Part shown: one piece after another, positions 1-7,152 of the stretch
Layout of the letters: each line of letters starts with the position of its first letter
Numbering within the stretch: position 1 is the first letter of the stretch
NCBI GenBank assembly: GCA_964556545.1
Contig: CAZKWE010000023.1
Coordinates: 1-22,312 of the forward strand
DNA length: 22,312 nt
From: JALSKU01 sp964556545
GTDB taxonomy: Bacteria; Campylobacterota; Campylobacteria; Campylobacterales; JALSKU01
Direction of reading: 5' to 3'
The notes under the pieces: model-generated
What the model saw: the letters and a program-made list of their open reading frames with translations, nothing else
Databases searched by the model: none
Told to the model about the DNA's origin: nothing
Position numbers and translations under genes: made by a program

Positions 1-28
1 AAGATACGGATAAAAAATTGGAGTGCAA

Positions 29-2365
29 ATGATTATAGAGAGATCAAGAAGAAAATTTTTGCAAGGCAGTGTTACTCTAATGATTTATAGCTCTGCCTCC
101 AATCTTTTTGCTAAAAAACACGATAATTTAAAAATTCCGGAATTTACCACTAAAACTTCCACTGAAAATGCTAAACATATAGCATATCTTTGTAATATGT
201 GTCGAAATAAATGTGCAGGCTTTGCAAGAGTAGAAGATGGTATTGTAACAAAACTTAACCCCAATCCATATTTTCCAAAAAGTAGAAATATGCTTTGTCC
301 AAAAGGTAATTCCGGTATTCAAGCACTTTATGATTTAGATAGATTAAAATATCCTCTTATAAGAATAGGCAAAAGAGGAGAGGGTAAATATAAAAGAGTT
401 ACATGGGATGAAGCATACAATTTCATAGCAGATAAATTAACTAAAATTATAGATGAAGAGAAGGATAATCGTTCAACCATAGCTTTTTGCAACGGCGAGG
501 GTTTTGAAAAAGATGAAATGATTAGATTTTTTAAAGGCAAGATAGGAAGTAGTAATTTTTTGGATGAAGGATCAATTTGTCTAAACACAAGACTGGGAGC
601 TTATTTGCTGACAGTAGGTACTGTTGGGGAACCGGATGTTGAAGGAAGTGATTATGTTATTTTTGCAGGTGCGAATAGATTAGAATCTTTAATTACGCCC
701 GACAGTATAGAATTGATAAGAAAAAGAGATGGTAAAGTAATTGTTTTAGATCCAAGATATACCGTAAGTTCAGCAAAAGCTGATAAGTGGTTTTCGATAT
801 ATCCGGGTAGCGATCTTGCATTTGTGTTGGCTATGACTCATATAGCCATAAAGGACAAATTATATAAAGCTGATGTTGTTCAAAAACATTTTAAAGATTT
901 TAATGAGTATAAAAAGTTAATACTGCAAGAAAAATATACTTCTCAATGGGCCGAAAAAAAAACAGGTATAAAAGCCGGTGAGATAGAAAAAATAGCAAGA
1001 GATTTTTTTAATGCAAAATATCCTCTTTTTTATCCGGGTAGAAGAAGTGTCGGAAGTAGTTGCGATTTTCAATATAGACGTGCAATGGCTATTTTAAATG
1101 CAATGGCGGGAAGCTTGGATAGAAAAGGCGGAATTATATACGGTAAGCGCCTAAAATCTCCGCAGATTGAAATAAACGAGCCGCTTTATGACAATGCAAA
1201 AGATAGATTTGATTTGCATGGAATTGCCTACGGTTCTGCAAAAGCGGGTAGCTGGCTTAACTTCAGAAAAATGGTATTGGATGAAACGGCCCCATACAGG
1301 GTTAGGGCTATGTTTATAAGAAAACATAACATTATGCAAGGTATTCCCAATATTAAAAAAACAAAAAAATTACTTGAAAAGATGGATTTGATTGTTGTGT
1401 TGGATACTATGCCCAGTGATACTGCAATGATGGCTGATGTAATATTGCCGGAGTGCACTTATCTTGAAAGAGAAGATTTGGTTGTAAGTTTTAATAGGCT
1501 GGAGCCTTCAATCGCTCTTAGAAATCAGGTGATAAAACCTTTGTACGAAAGCAAACCTTTGCAGGAAATTTTAAAAGGACTTGGTAAAAAACTAACAAAA
1601 CCGCTGTTTGAAGTTAGTAAAAAATATGATAAAGAATTACAAGATAATATAAAAGAGATAGGCGAAGTAAAGGCTTTTAAAGAAGGGGGATATGATTTAA
1701 GTGAAGCTTATAAAAAGAGCATATCCCAAATAAATAAAGAGTTTGTTATTGAGACATATGGAGAAAAAGCCTATATATCACTTAAAAAAAGAGGAGTATG
1801 GTATCCCGGTATAGACAAATATCATAAAGAGATAGAAAACAACTTTTATGAATATTATCCGGAAAAGAAAAGATATTATCACACAGGTGTAAAATATAAA
1901 GTAAACTGCAAATTACCGAAAATGAAAAAATATGGTTTGGATGAATTTCCAAAATGGAGAAACGAGTATGATTTCAAAGTTAAAGAAGGAAAATTTAGAC
2001 TTATAACAGGGCGAACTATCTACAATACCCAAAGTGCAACCGCAAATAATGAAATGTTAAGAGAATTATTTTACTCCAATCATGTATGGATCAATGATAA
2101 TATAGCAAAAGCCAAAGGTATAAAAACAGGCGATATTGTAGAAATTAAAAGTAAGATAGGTTCTATAAAAATAAAAAGTTATGTAACCAATAAAATAGCA
2201 CCACATATTATATTTTTTGCACATGGATTCGGCATAACTTCGCCTGATATGCAAAATGCCTATGATGTAGGTGCAAGTGATAATGAAATAATAGAAGATA
2301 AAATGGAGAGAAGTTATGGAGATGCTATAATGAATGAAACTGATGTGGAGATAAGGAAAATATAA
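29..2365 (+). CDS. PsrA/PhsA-like molybdopterin oxidoreductase, Tat-exported catalytic subunit
   Basis: This is a 778-residue catalytic subunit of the DMSO-reductase superfamily, most like polysulfide or thiosulfate reductase. The N-terminus has a twin-arginine signal (SRRKFLQ, residues 6-12), so the enzyme should act in the periplasm. A [4Fe-4S] site is formed by C55, C58, C62 and C90, and C184 lies where PsrA-type enzymes carry the Mo-ligating cysteine. The C-terminal domain has the family's HGFG and GASDNE motifs. I chose ATG 29 because TTGGAG (18-23) precedes it by 5 nt; the GTG at 23 sits inside that site. The stop codon overlaps the ferredoxin start (TAATG). Family membership is firm. 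The substrate (polysulfide, sulfur, thiosulfate or another) is inferred and not settled. No NrfD/PsrC membrane subunit is visible downstream, although one could lie upstream of the window. Confidence 0.85.
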   Translation: MIIERSRRKFLQGSVTLMIYSSASNLFAKKHDNLKIPEFTTKTSTENAKHIAYLCNMCRNKCAGFARVEDGIVTKLNPNPYFPKSRNMLCPKGNSGIQALYDLDRLKYPLIRIGKRGEGKYKRVTWDEAYNFIADKLTKIIDEEKDNRSTIAFCNGEGFEKDEMIRFFKGKIGSSNFLDEGSICLNTRLGAYLLTVGTVGEPDVEGSDYVIFAGANRLESLITPDSIELIRKRDGKVIVLDPRYTVSSAKADKWFSIYPGSDLAFVLAMTHIAIKDKLYKADVVQKHFKDFNEYKKLILQEKYTSQWAEKKTGIKAGEIEKIARDFFNAKYPLFYPGRRSVGSSCDFQYRRAMAILNAMAGSLDRKGGIIYGKRLKSPQIEINEPLYDNAKDRFDLHGIAYGSAKAGSWLNFRKMVLDETAPYRVRAMFIRKHNIMQGIPNIKKTKKLLEKMDLIVVLDTMPSDTAMMADVILPECTYLEREDLVVSFNRLEPSIALRNQVIKPLYESKPLQEILKGLGKKLTKPLFEVSKKYDKELQDNIKEIGEVKAFKEGGYDLSEAYKKSISQINKEFVIETYGEKAYISLKKRGVWYPGIDKYHKEIENNFYEYYPEKKRYYHTGVKYKVNCKLPKMKKYGLDEFPKWRNEYDFKVKEGKFRLITGRTIYNTQSATANNEMLRELFYSNHVWINDNIAKAKGIKTGDIVEIKSKIGSIKIKSYVTNKIAPHIIFFAHGFGITSPDMQNAYDVGASDNEIIEDKMERSYGDAIMNETDVEIRKI

Positions 2366-2967
2366 TGCAACTTGCTATGGCATTTGACTATGAACTTTGT
2401 ATTAATTGTAGGGCTTGCGAAGTAGCATGCAAGGAGGAGAACGGTATTATAAAAGGTGCAGATAAGCATAGACTTTGGATAGAAGTACAAAAAACTGGTG
2501 GTGATTTTTATGCTCTTAGCCAAAATAGGGAGGAGTTTTTGCCAAAGCAGTGCAATCAATGTGAAAATGCTTTTTGTGAAACCGTTTGTCCCGTAGATGC
2601 GATATATCACAATGATAAAGGTATTGTAATTACAGACCCAGATATATGTATACTTTGTATGAAGTGTATCGAAGCATGTCCATATCATGCAAGATATGTT
2701 GATGAAGAAAGAAAGTTTGTTGATAAATGCATATTTTGTGCAGATACAAGACTTTCAAGAGGTGAGACTACAACCGCATGCCAAATTACATGTCCTGCAA
2801 AACTAAGATATTTTGGTGATATAGATGATGAAAATAGCGAAATAAGCAATATATTAAAAACAAGAGAATATTTTCAATTTCCAGTAGGAGACAACGGAGT
2901 GCATTTGTATTATCTAAAGGGTATCTCCAATAACCTAAAAAAAGGAAAAAACAGTTGCGAGATATAG
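2365..2967 (+). CDS. PsrB-like ferredoxin subunit with four [4Fe-4S] clusters
   Basis: A 200-residue iron-sulfur protein of the PsrB/PhsB/DmsB electron-transfer family. Four cysteine groups are visible: CINCRACEVAC (C12, C15, C18, C22), CNQCENAFCETVC, CILCMKCIEAC, and a split group CIFC with a later CQITC. This is the usual four-cluster arrangement that carries electrons between a quinol-oxidising anchor and the Mo subunit. It has no signal peptide of its own. By analogy with the family it would be carried through the Tat system together with its catalytic partner. The start ATG overlaps the previous stop codon, with AAGGA at 2353-2357 as ribosome site. The length fits the family (about 190-200 residues). 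Its role with the preceding gene is near certain; the redox partner on the membrane side is not seen here. Confidence 0.88.
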   Translation: MQLAMAFDYELCINCRACEVACKEENGIIKGADKHRLWIEVQKTGGDFYALSQNREEFLPKQCNQCENAFCETVCPVDAIYHNDKGIVITDPDICILCMKCIEACPYHARYVDEERKFVDKCIFCADTRLSRGETTTACQITCPAKLRYFGDIDDENSEISNILKTREYFQFPVGDNGVHLYYLKGISNNLKKGKNSCEI

Positions 2968-3314
2968 AATGTGTAGATGATAGTGGATTGATAGAACTTT
3001 TGAAAGAAGGTATAAAAGCTATAGATATAAGAACTAAATCAGAGTGGCAAACGACAGGTATCGTTAAAGATAGCGTTCTGCTTACCTTTTTTGACGAGAA
3101 AGGTTTTTATGATATAGAAAAATGGCTAAAAGAATTTCAAAAAACTGTTAAAAGCCAAAATGAAAAATTTATATTGATTTGTGCACATGCAAACAGAACC
3201 AAGGTTGTAGGTAATTTTTTAAGAGATAAGCTTGGTTATCAAAATGTATTGGAACTATGCGGTGGTATAGAGTATGGATGGCTGATGAAAGGAAGAGAGA
3301 GTGTTAAGATATAA
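2955..3314 (+). CDS. Single-domain rhodanese-like sulfurtransferase
   Basis: A 119-residue rhodanese domain. The early IDIRTKSEW segment matches the family's conserved DxRxxxEW motif. The active-site loop is CAHANRT, with the predicted persulfide-forming cysteine at C76. A GGIEYGW motif follows near the C-terminus, where rhodaneses have their GG-hxxW element. The start is a TTG at 2955 preceded by AAAGGA (2941-2946), overlapping the ferredoxin gene by 13 nt; no better in-frame start is seen. There is no signal peptide, so the protein should be cytoplasmic. Its position behind a PsrA/PsrB-like pair suggests handling of sulfane sulfur made or used by that enzyme. This recalls the Wolinella Sud protein in role, but Sud is periplasmic, so the analogy is only partial. 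Confidence 0.85.
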   Translation: MRDIECVDDSGLIELLKEGIKAIDIRTKSEWQTTGIVKDSVLLTFFDEKGFYDIEKWLKEFQKTVKSQNEKFILICAHANRTKVVGNFLRDKLGYQNVLELCGGIEYGWLMKGRESVKI

Positions 3315-3519
3315 AATATTGATTATACTGGCTAAAATTTGGATAGTTTTTGCATTGGCTATTATTTTTTTGGGGTTTTTTCAAGCCTATAGTGATGGAG
3401 GCTGGAATGAACTTTGGCAAAAGATATCTTTGTTTGATCCTAAAAAACTTATAGGCTATGCTATTTTGCTGGCACCCGGCTTTGTCTTTTTATGGTGGGC
3501 AAAAAAGTATGAAAATTGA
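3301..3519 (+). CDS. Small two-helix membrane protein of unknown function
   Basis: A 72-residue hydrophobic protein that I do not recognise. Two membrane segments are apparent, roughly residues 5-27 and 50-66, joined by a short polar loop containing SDGGWNELWQKISLF. The start is GTG 3301 with GGAAG at 3291-3295, and it overlaps the rhodanese gene by 14 nt, so translation is probably coupled. As the only membrane protein visible in this cluster, it could help anchor or assemble the molybdoenzyme. It is far too small to replace an NrfD/PsrC quinol-oxidising subunit and has no haem or Fe-S motif. Function remains open. Confidence 0.6.
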   Translation: MLRYKILIILAKIWIVFALAIIFLGFFQAYSDGGWNELWQKISLFDPKKLIGYAILLAPGFVFLWWAKKYEN

Positions 3520-3610
3520 TTGGTCTATAACAAACACCGCGATATATGGAGTAAAAAATGCAAAAGAAGAAAATATAGATACTGTTTTATCGGATAACCC
3601 TTATGTGTAA
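3509..3610 (+). CDS. 33-residue ORF at the end of the molybdoenzyme cluster
   Basis: A short frame (MKIDWSITN... ending SDNPYV) that overlaps the membrane-protein gene by 11 nt. It has no good Shine-Dalgarno sequence, so any translation would depend on coupling. Its stop codon lies inside the right arm of the terminator hairpin. It could be a genuine small protein, the remnant of a longer gene, or chance. I do not recognise it. Confidence 0.3.
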   Translation: MKIDWSITNTAIYGVKNAKEENIDTVLSDNPYV

Positions 3611-3623
3611 AACAGAGTTTTTT
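3582..3623 (+). terminator. Rho-independent terminator of the molybdoenzyme operon
   Basis: Perfect 8-bp outer stem CTGTTTTA (3582-3589) / TAAAACAG (3608-3615), with an inner ATAA-CCC-TTAT stem (3594-3604), followed by AG and six Ts (3618-3623). The T-run overlaps the miaA stop codon (3622-3624) from the opposite strand, and the right arm contains the stop of the 33-residue ORF. Confidence 0.6.
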
Positions 3624-4515
3624 AACTATTTTGTAAATAAGTTGCAATAAGGTATTTAAGGGTTTTTATATTTGCTTTTGTTGTATTGTAAAATTGGCCT
3701 TTATTAAAAGTGGATTGTCTTTTGGCTAACTGCATTGTTTTGTTAGTTATCTTTTCTTTTAATTCTTTCAAACTTATATAACCGTCAAGATACTCTAAAG
3801 TTTCTTTTATCCCTATAGATTTTAAAGATTTTGGTTTTCTGGTATATTTCTTTTCCAAATAGAATACTTCATCTATTAAACCGTCTTGTATCATATTGTC
3901 AGTTCTTTTAGTTATCTTTTCTCTCAAAATTTTTCTATCAATTTCAATTTCATAAATTTTTATATTTTTGGCTACGGGAGTTTTTGTGTGTTTTTTAAAA
4001 TACTGTGCCGGTATAGTGCCTGTACTTAAGTATATTTCGAGCCATTTTTCTATGCGATATGTATCATTAGATGATATTTTACCTGCCTGAAGAGGATCTA
4101 ATTTTTTTATTAATTTATAACTTTCTTGTATAGGCATTTGCTTGATTTTATTTTGTATCTGTTTTGATACAAGGGGTTTCGGACTAATACCTTCTATAAG
4201 TGACTTTAGATAAAAACCTGTTCCGCCCACGATAATAAGATTTTTATTTTTTTCTTTTGCGACTTTTTTCGCTTTTTTGTATAGGTCAAAAAACAGTACC
4301 GTATTGAAGTGTTCATCAGGATATATTTCATCTATACCTATATGAGTGATATTGCCTCTTTCGGCTTTTGTCGGTTTGGCTGAAGCAATATTGATTTCTT
4401 TGTAAAGAGAAAGGCTGTCAAGCGAAAGGATAACGGCATTATAATCTCTTGCTAAATCCAATGACAAAGCTGTCTTTCCTGAAGCTGTAGGACCAAGTAT
4501 GGCTATCTCTTTCAT
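3622..4515 (-). CDS. miaA: tRNA dimethylallyltransferase MiaA
   Basis: A 297-residue enzyme that adds a dimethylallyl group to N6 of A37 in tRNAs reading codons that begin with U. The P-loop GPTASGKT is at residues 8-15. It is followed by DSLSLYKEINIASAKPT, a divergent form of the family's DSxQxYxxxxIGTAKP motif, and by GGTGFYLKSL. The length is normal for MiaA. The start ATG at 4515 has AGAGGA just upstream. The gene is transcribed away from the prenyltransferase gene, with a 46-nt gap to that gene's likely start, and it converges on the molybdoenzyme operon. Identification is firm. Confidence 0.95.
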   Translation of the reverse strand: MKEIAILGPTASGKTALSLDLARDYNAVILSLDSLSLYKEINIASAKPTKAERGNITHIGIDEIYPDEHFNTVLFFDLYKKAKKVAKEKNKNLIIVGGTGFYLKSLIEGISPKPLVSKQIQNKIKQMPIQESYKLIKKLDPLQAGKISSNDTYRIEKWLEIYLSTGTIPAQYFKKHTKTPVAKNIKIYEIEIDRKILREKITKRTDNMIQDGLIDEVFYLEKKYTRKPKSLKSIGIKETLEYLDGYISLKELKEKITNKTMQLAKRQSTFNKGQFYNTTKANIKTLKYLIATYLQNS

Positions 4516-4545
4516 ATTTCCTCTAATGACAATTTTATCAAAGTT

Positions 4546-4554
4546 ATTGTATCA
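4546..4554 (-). promoter_or_regulatory. Extended -10 promoter candidate for miaA
   Basis: On the minus strand this reads TGATACAAT, an extended -10 element (TGn plus TACAAT, one mismatch to TATAAT), about 30 nt before the miaA start. No -35 box is evident, as is usual in this group of bacteria. Confidence 0.4.
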
Positions 4555-4561
4555 TTTATAT

Positions 4562-5416
4562 ATGAAAAAGATACTGAATGATTTTAATGAATTGGTAATG
4601 TTTAAGCACTCTATTTTTTCACTCCCTTTTATATTTACTGCTATGGTTGTTGCTGCTGGCGGATGGTTTGGGTGGAAACTTTTTTTTCTTGGACTTTTGG
4701 CAGCCCTTAGTGCCAGAAATTTTGCAATGGGATTTAATCGTTATCTTGATAGAGATATAGATGCCAAAAATCCAAGAACAGCTTCAAGGCCTAGTGTGGA
4801 TGGAAGAATCAGTTCAAAAAATCAGTTAATATTTATTGTAACAAATGGTATTTTATTTGTAATTGTAGCTTATTTTGTAAACTCTTTGGCATTTTGGCTC
4901 AGTTTTCCTATGTTGGCTGTGCTTGGCGGCTATTCATTTTTTAAAAGATTTTCACCTCTTGCTCATATAATTCTTGGTTTGTCTCTGGGGTTGGCTCCTA
5001 TAGCCGGGGCTATAGCTGTGGGTGCAAATATACCTTTATGGTCGCTTTTGCTTTCAAGCGGAGTAATATTTTGGGTTGCAGGGTTTGATTTGTTGTATTC
5101 TTTGCAGGATATTGAATTTGATAAAGATGAAGGTTTGCACTCAATACCATCAATTTACGGAGCGAAATGTACTCTTTTTATATCAAAGATTTTTCATGGT
5201 TTAACTATTCTTTTTTGGCTCTTTTTTACAATTGCTTATGGTGGAGGATTATTTGGATATCTTGCAGTTATTGTTTCGGCAGTAATGCTCTATATAGAGC
5301 AAAAAATAGTTGATAAAGATTTTAATAAAATTGACAAAGCTTTTTTTACCGTCAACGGATATCTTGGTATCGTATTTTTTGGTTTTATAGTGCTTGATAT
5401 ATGGACGAGGGTTTAA
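4562..5416 (+). CDS. mqnP: UbiA-family prenyltransferase, probably MqnP of menaquinone synthesis
   Basis: A 284-residue multi-pass membrane protein of the UbiA superfamily. It has both Asp-rich metal-diphosphate motifs: N59-x3-D63-x3-D67 (NRYLDRDID) and DLLYSLQDIEFDKDEG. Campylobacterota make menaquinone by the futalosine route, where the UbiA homologue MqnP attaches the polyprenyl chain to the naphthoate ring. That role is inferred from the lineage; 4-hydroxybenzoate prenyltransferase would be the generic name. I prefer ATG 4562 (MKKILNDF) because the upstream ATG at 4499 lies inside miaA on the other strand and would add an atypical extension. No clear Shine-Dalgarno precedes 4562. The stop codon directly abuts the next gene's ATG. 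Confidence 0.82.
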   Translation: MKKILNDFNELVMFKHSIFSLPFIFTAMVVAAGGWFGWKLFFLGLLAALSARNFAMGFNRYLDRDIDAKNPRTASRPSVDGRISSKNQLIFIVTNGILFVIVAYFVNSLAFWLSFPMLAVLGGYSFFKRFSPLAHIILGLSLGLAPIAGAIAVGANIPLWSLLLSSGVIFWVAGFDLLYSLQDIEFDKDEGLHSIPSIYGAKCTLFISKIFHGLTILFWLFFTIAYGGGLFGYLAVIVSAVMLYIEQKIVDKDFNKIDKAFFTVNGYLGIVFFGFIVLDIWTRV

Positions 5417-5947
5417 ATGAGTGATAACATTAGAGTGGTAAATGCACCGCTGGTTATAGAATACGAACAAATTGACAAGAGATATGACGAATTTAAAAAA
5501 GAGTATGATTCTTTAAGTGAATATGAAGAGGACTCAATAGGTCAATGGCTAAAACTTGCAAAGGCAAAAGGAGAAACAAAAGAGAGTGATGAAGTTCTTT
5601 TGACTTTAATGGTAGAACTTCACAGGAAAGTTGATGAGTTGACAAGTTTGATAAAAAATGAAGAAAAAGAGTATTTAAAACTAAATAATCTGCAAAGAAT
5701 ACAGAGTATAGGGTATGAGCATTTTAAACTTGAAAAAGAAGAATTGAAAATAGATAAAGAGTATTACGGCAGGATATTGATGCCGGTATTTCCAAAAAGA
5801 GAAATACCTCTTTTTTTTAAAGCCGTAGCAAAAAATATGGCAGAGATTTATTTGATGCATGAAAAAGATACAAAGGACTGGAGTGCTTATGTTGTTGCCA
5901 GAGAGAGAGTTATGATAAGAGAAATGAAAAAGAGAAAAAATGTTTGA
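5417..5947 (+). CDS. Acidic/basic helical protein of unknown function, 176 residues
   Basis: I do not recognise this family with certainty. The protein is soluble, charged and largely helical up to about residue 100, with heptad-like Leu/Lys/Glu stretches. A more compact segment follows (EYYGRILMPVFPKREIPLFFKAV, about residues 115-137) and then a basic tail (REMKKRKNV). It begins directly after the prenyltransferase stop, with GAGGG 5 nt before the ATG. It overlaps the next gene by 8 nt, so the two are probably co-translated. The next gene resembles proteins found in flagellar/chemotaxis operons, so a motility role is possible but only inferred. Confidence 0.7.
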   Translation: MSDNIRVVNAPLVIEYEQIDKRYDEFKKEYDSLSEYEEDSIGQWLKLAKAKGETKESDEVLLTLMVELHRKVDELTSLIKNEEKEYLKLNNLQRIQSIGYEHFKLEKEELKIDKEYYGRILMPVFPKREIPLFFKAVAKNMAEIYLMHEKDTKDWSAYVVARERVMIREMKKRKNV

Positions 5948-6434
5948 TTATTTACTGTTTGGAGCAGGAGGATTTGCAGTTTTTATCCTGCTTGTGTATA
6001 TATATACCAAAGATAGCGAAACAAGCAAAAAGTTTTTTTTGTATGAAAAATCTATAGAAGATTTAAATAAAAAGATATATGACTTGGAAAAAATATTAAA
6101 TAAAAATAAAAATTCATTTGACAAAGAAGAGATACAAGAGTATGTAGATGAATTAATTGAAGAAAATTTTGAAAAAATAACCGGATTTATAGTTGCTTCA
6201 AAAAAAGAACAAGAAGAAAAATTCAATGAAATAAAAGATGAAGTTATAGAGAAATTAGGAAATTTAGAAGAAAAGATAAAAAATTTTACAAGTTTGTCTG
6301 AGAGTTATGTATCAAATGAGAAAAAAATTATAAGTCTTTACAATAAGGGATTAAGCGTAAGCGAAATCGCTAGAAATTTGAGAGTCGGTATCGGAGAAGT
6401 TGAATTGGTGTTAAAAATTGAAGGTATTAAATAA
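5940..6434 (+). CDS. Membrane-anchored coiled-coil protein with C-terminal HTH (DUF2802/DUF6115-like)
   Basis: A 164-residue protein. One membrane helix (residues 5-22) is followed by a long coiled coil (about 35-125) rich in Glu, Lys and Ile. The C-terminal module (SLYNKGLSVSEIARNLRVGIGEVELVL, about 130-160) looks like a helix-turn-helix. This layout and the final motif resemble DUF2802 proteins and Bacillus YlxL/SwrB-type proteins encoded in flagellar and chemotaxis operons. The match is by eye and not proven. It overlaps the upstream gene by 8 nt and the downstream gene by 17 nt. Without a known partner the function stays open. Confidence 0.7.
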   Translation: MFDYLLFGAGGFAVFILLVYIYTKDSETSKKFFLYEKSIEDLNKKIYDLEKILNKNKNSFDKEEIQEYVDELIEENFEKITGFIVASKKEQEEKFNEIKDEVIEKLGNLEEKIKNFTSLSESYVSNEKKIISLYNKGLSVSEIARNLRVGIGEVELVLKIEGIK

Positions 6435-7152
6435 TATATTAAAAGAGATAGAAATATCCTGGCGAAAGCCGATTGAAAAAGCATTGTTCTCTTTAGATGA
6501 TGATTATCTGGAATTTCTGCAAAAAGATAAAAGATATTTTCCTGATATTTACAATTTTCTAAATCCTTTTAAGACACTTGGCTTAAACAGTACAAAATAT
6601 ATTCTTTTCGGACAAGACCCGTATCCAAGAAAAGAGAGTGCCATAGGATATGCCTTTATAGATGCCAAGGTAAAAAATATATTCTCTTCAAGCGGATTTT
6701 CAAAAGAGGTAAACAAAGCTACAAGTCTTAGAAATTTTATAAAGATGCTTCTTGTGTGTGAAAATATTTTAAACCCTGATGATTTGTCCCAAACAGCCAT
6801 ATCAAATATAGAAAAAACAGGCCTTTGTCAAAATATGTTGGCATTAAAAGATAATTTTGAAAAAAATGGAGTATTGCTTTTAAATACAGCCTTGATTTTT
6901 ACTGATAAAAAAGAGAGTAAGTATCATTTAAAAAAATGGAAACCTTTTGTAGAAACTCTTTTAAGTGAGATAGAAAATAGAGATATAAAGCTTATATTTT
7001 TCGGAGAAGCTGCAAAAAATATAGAAAAAATCAAATCTGTAAAGAATTTTAAAAAATTTAAATTTATACATCCGTATAATATTGAGTTTATCAAAAACGA
7101 AAAGGTTCACAAGCTTTTTAAGCCTATGAACCTTATGAAAGTGCAATATTAG
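6418..7152 (+). CDS. Divergent family-1 uracil-DNA glycosylase-like protein
   Basis: A 244-residue protein related to Ung. The catalytic water-activating motif is GQDPYPR (D67) where classical enzymes have GQDPYH. A LLNTAL segment and a following KKWKPF match the uracil-recognition strand and its neighbour. The last motif, HPSPLS in classical Ung, is HPYNIEF here, so the minor-groove loop has changed while its leading His-Pro is kept. The probable start is TTG 6418, within the previous gene and without a strong ribosome site, so the exact start is uncertain. The gene is the last of the prenyltransferase operon and its end overlaps the transducer gene on the other strand by 4 nt. It is probably a base-excision repair glycosylase; altered specificity is possible. 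Confidence 0.78.
   Translation: MKVLNNILKEIEISWRKPIEKALFSLDDDYLEFLQKDKRYFPDIYNFLNPFKTLGLNSTKYILFGQDPYPRKESAIGYAFIDAKVKNIFSSSGFSKEVNKATSLRNFIKMLLVCENILNPDDLSQTAISNIEKTGLCQNMLALKDNFEKNGVLLLNTALIFTDKKESKYHLKKWKPFVETLLSEIENRDIKLIFFGEAAKNIEKIKSVKNFKKFKFIHPYNIEFIKNEKVHKLFKPMNLMKVQY

Noticed and set aside
23..28. GTG 23 as start of the molybdoenzyme
   Set aside because: It overlaps the TTGGAG ribosome site that serves ATG 29.
4499..4561. ATG 4499 as start of the prenyltransferase
   Set aside because: It lies within miaA on the opposite strand and adds residues not expected for the family.
5417..5947. PilZ-like domain in the 176-residue unknown protein
   Set aside because: No RxxxR or D/NxSxxG motif could be seen, so the idea has no sequence support.
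7149..7152. Terminator between the glycosylase and transducer genes
   Set aside because: The convergent genes overlap by 4 nt and no stem with a T-run was found there.
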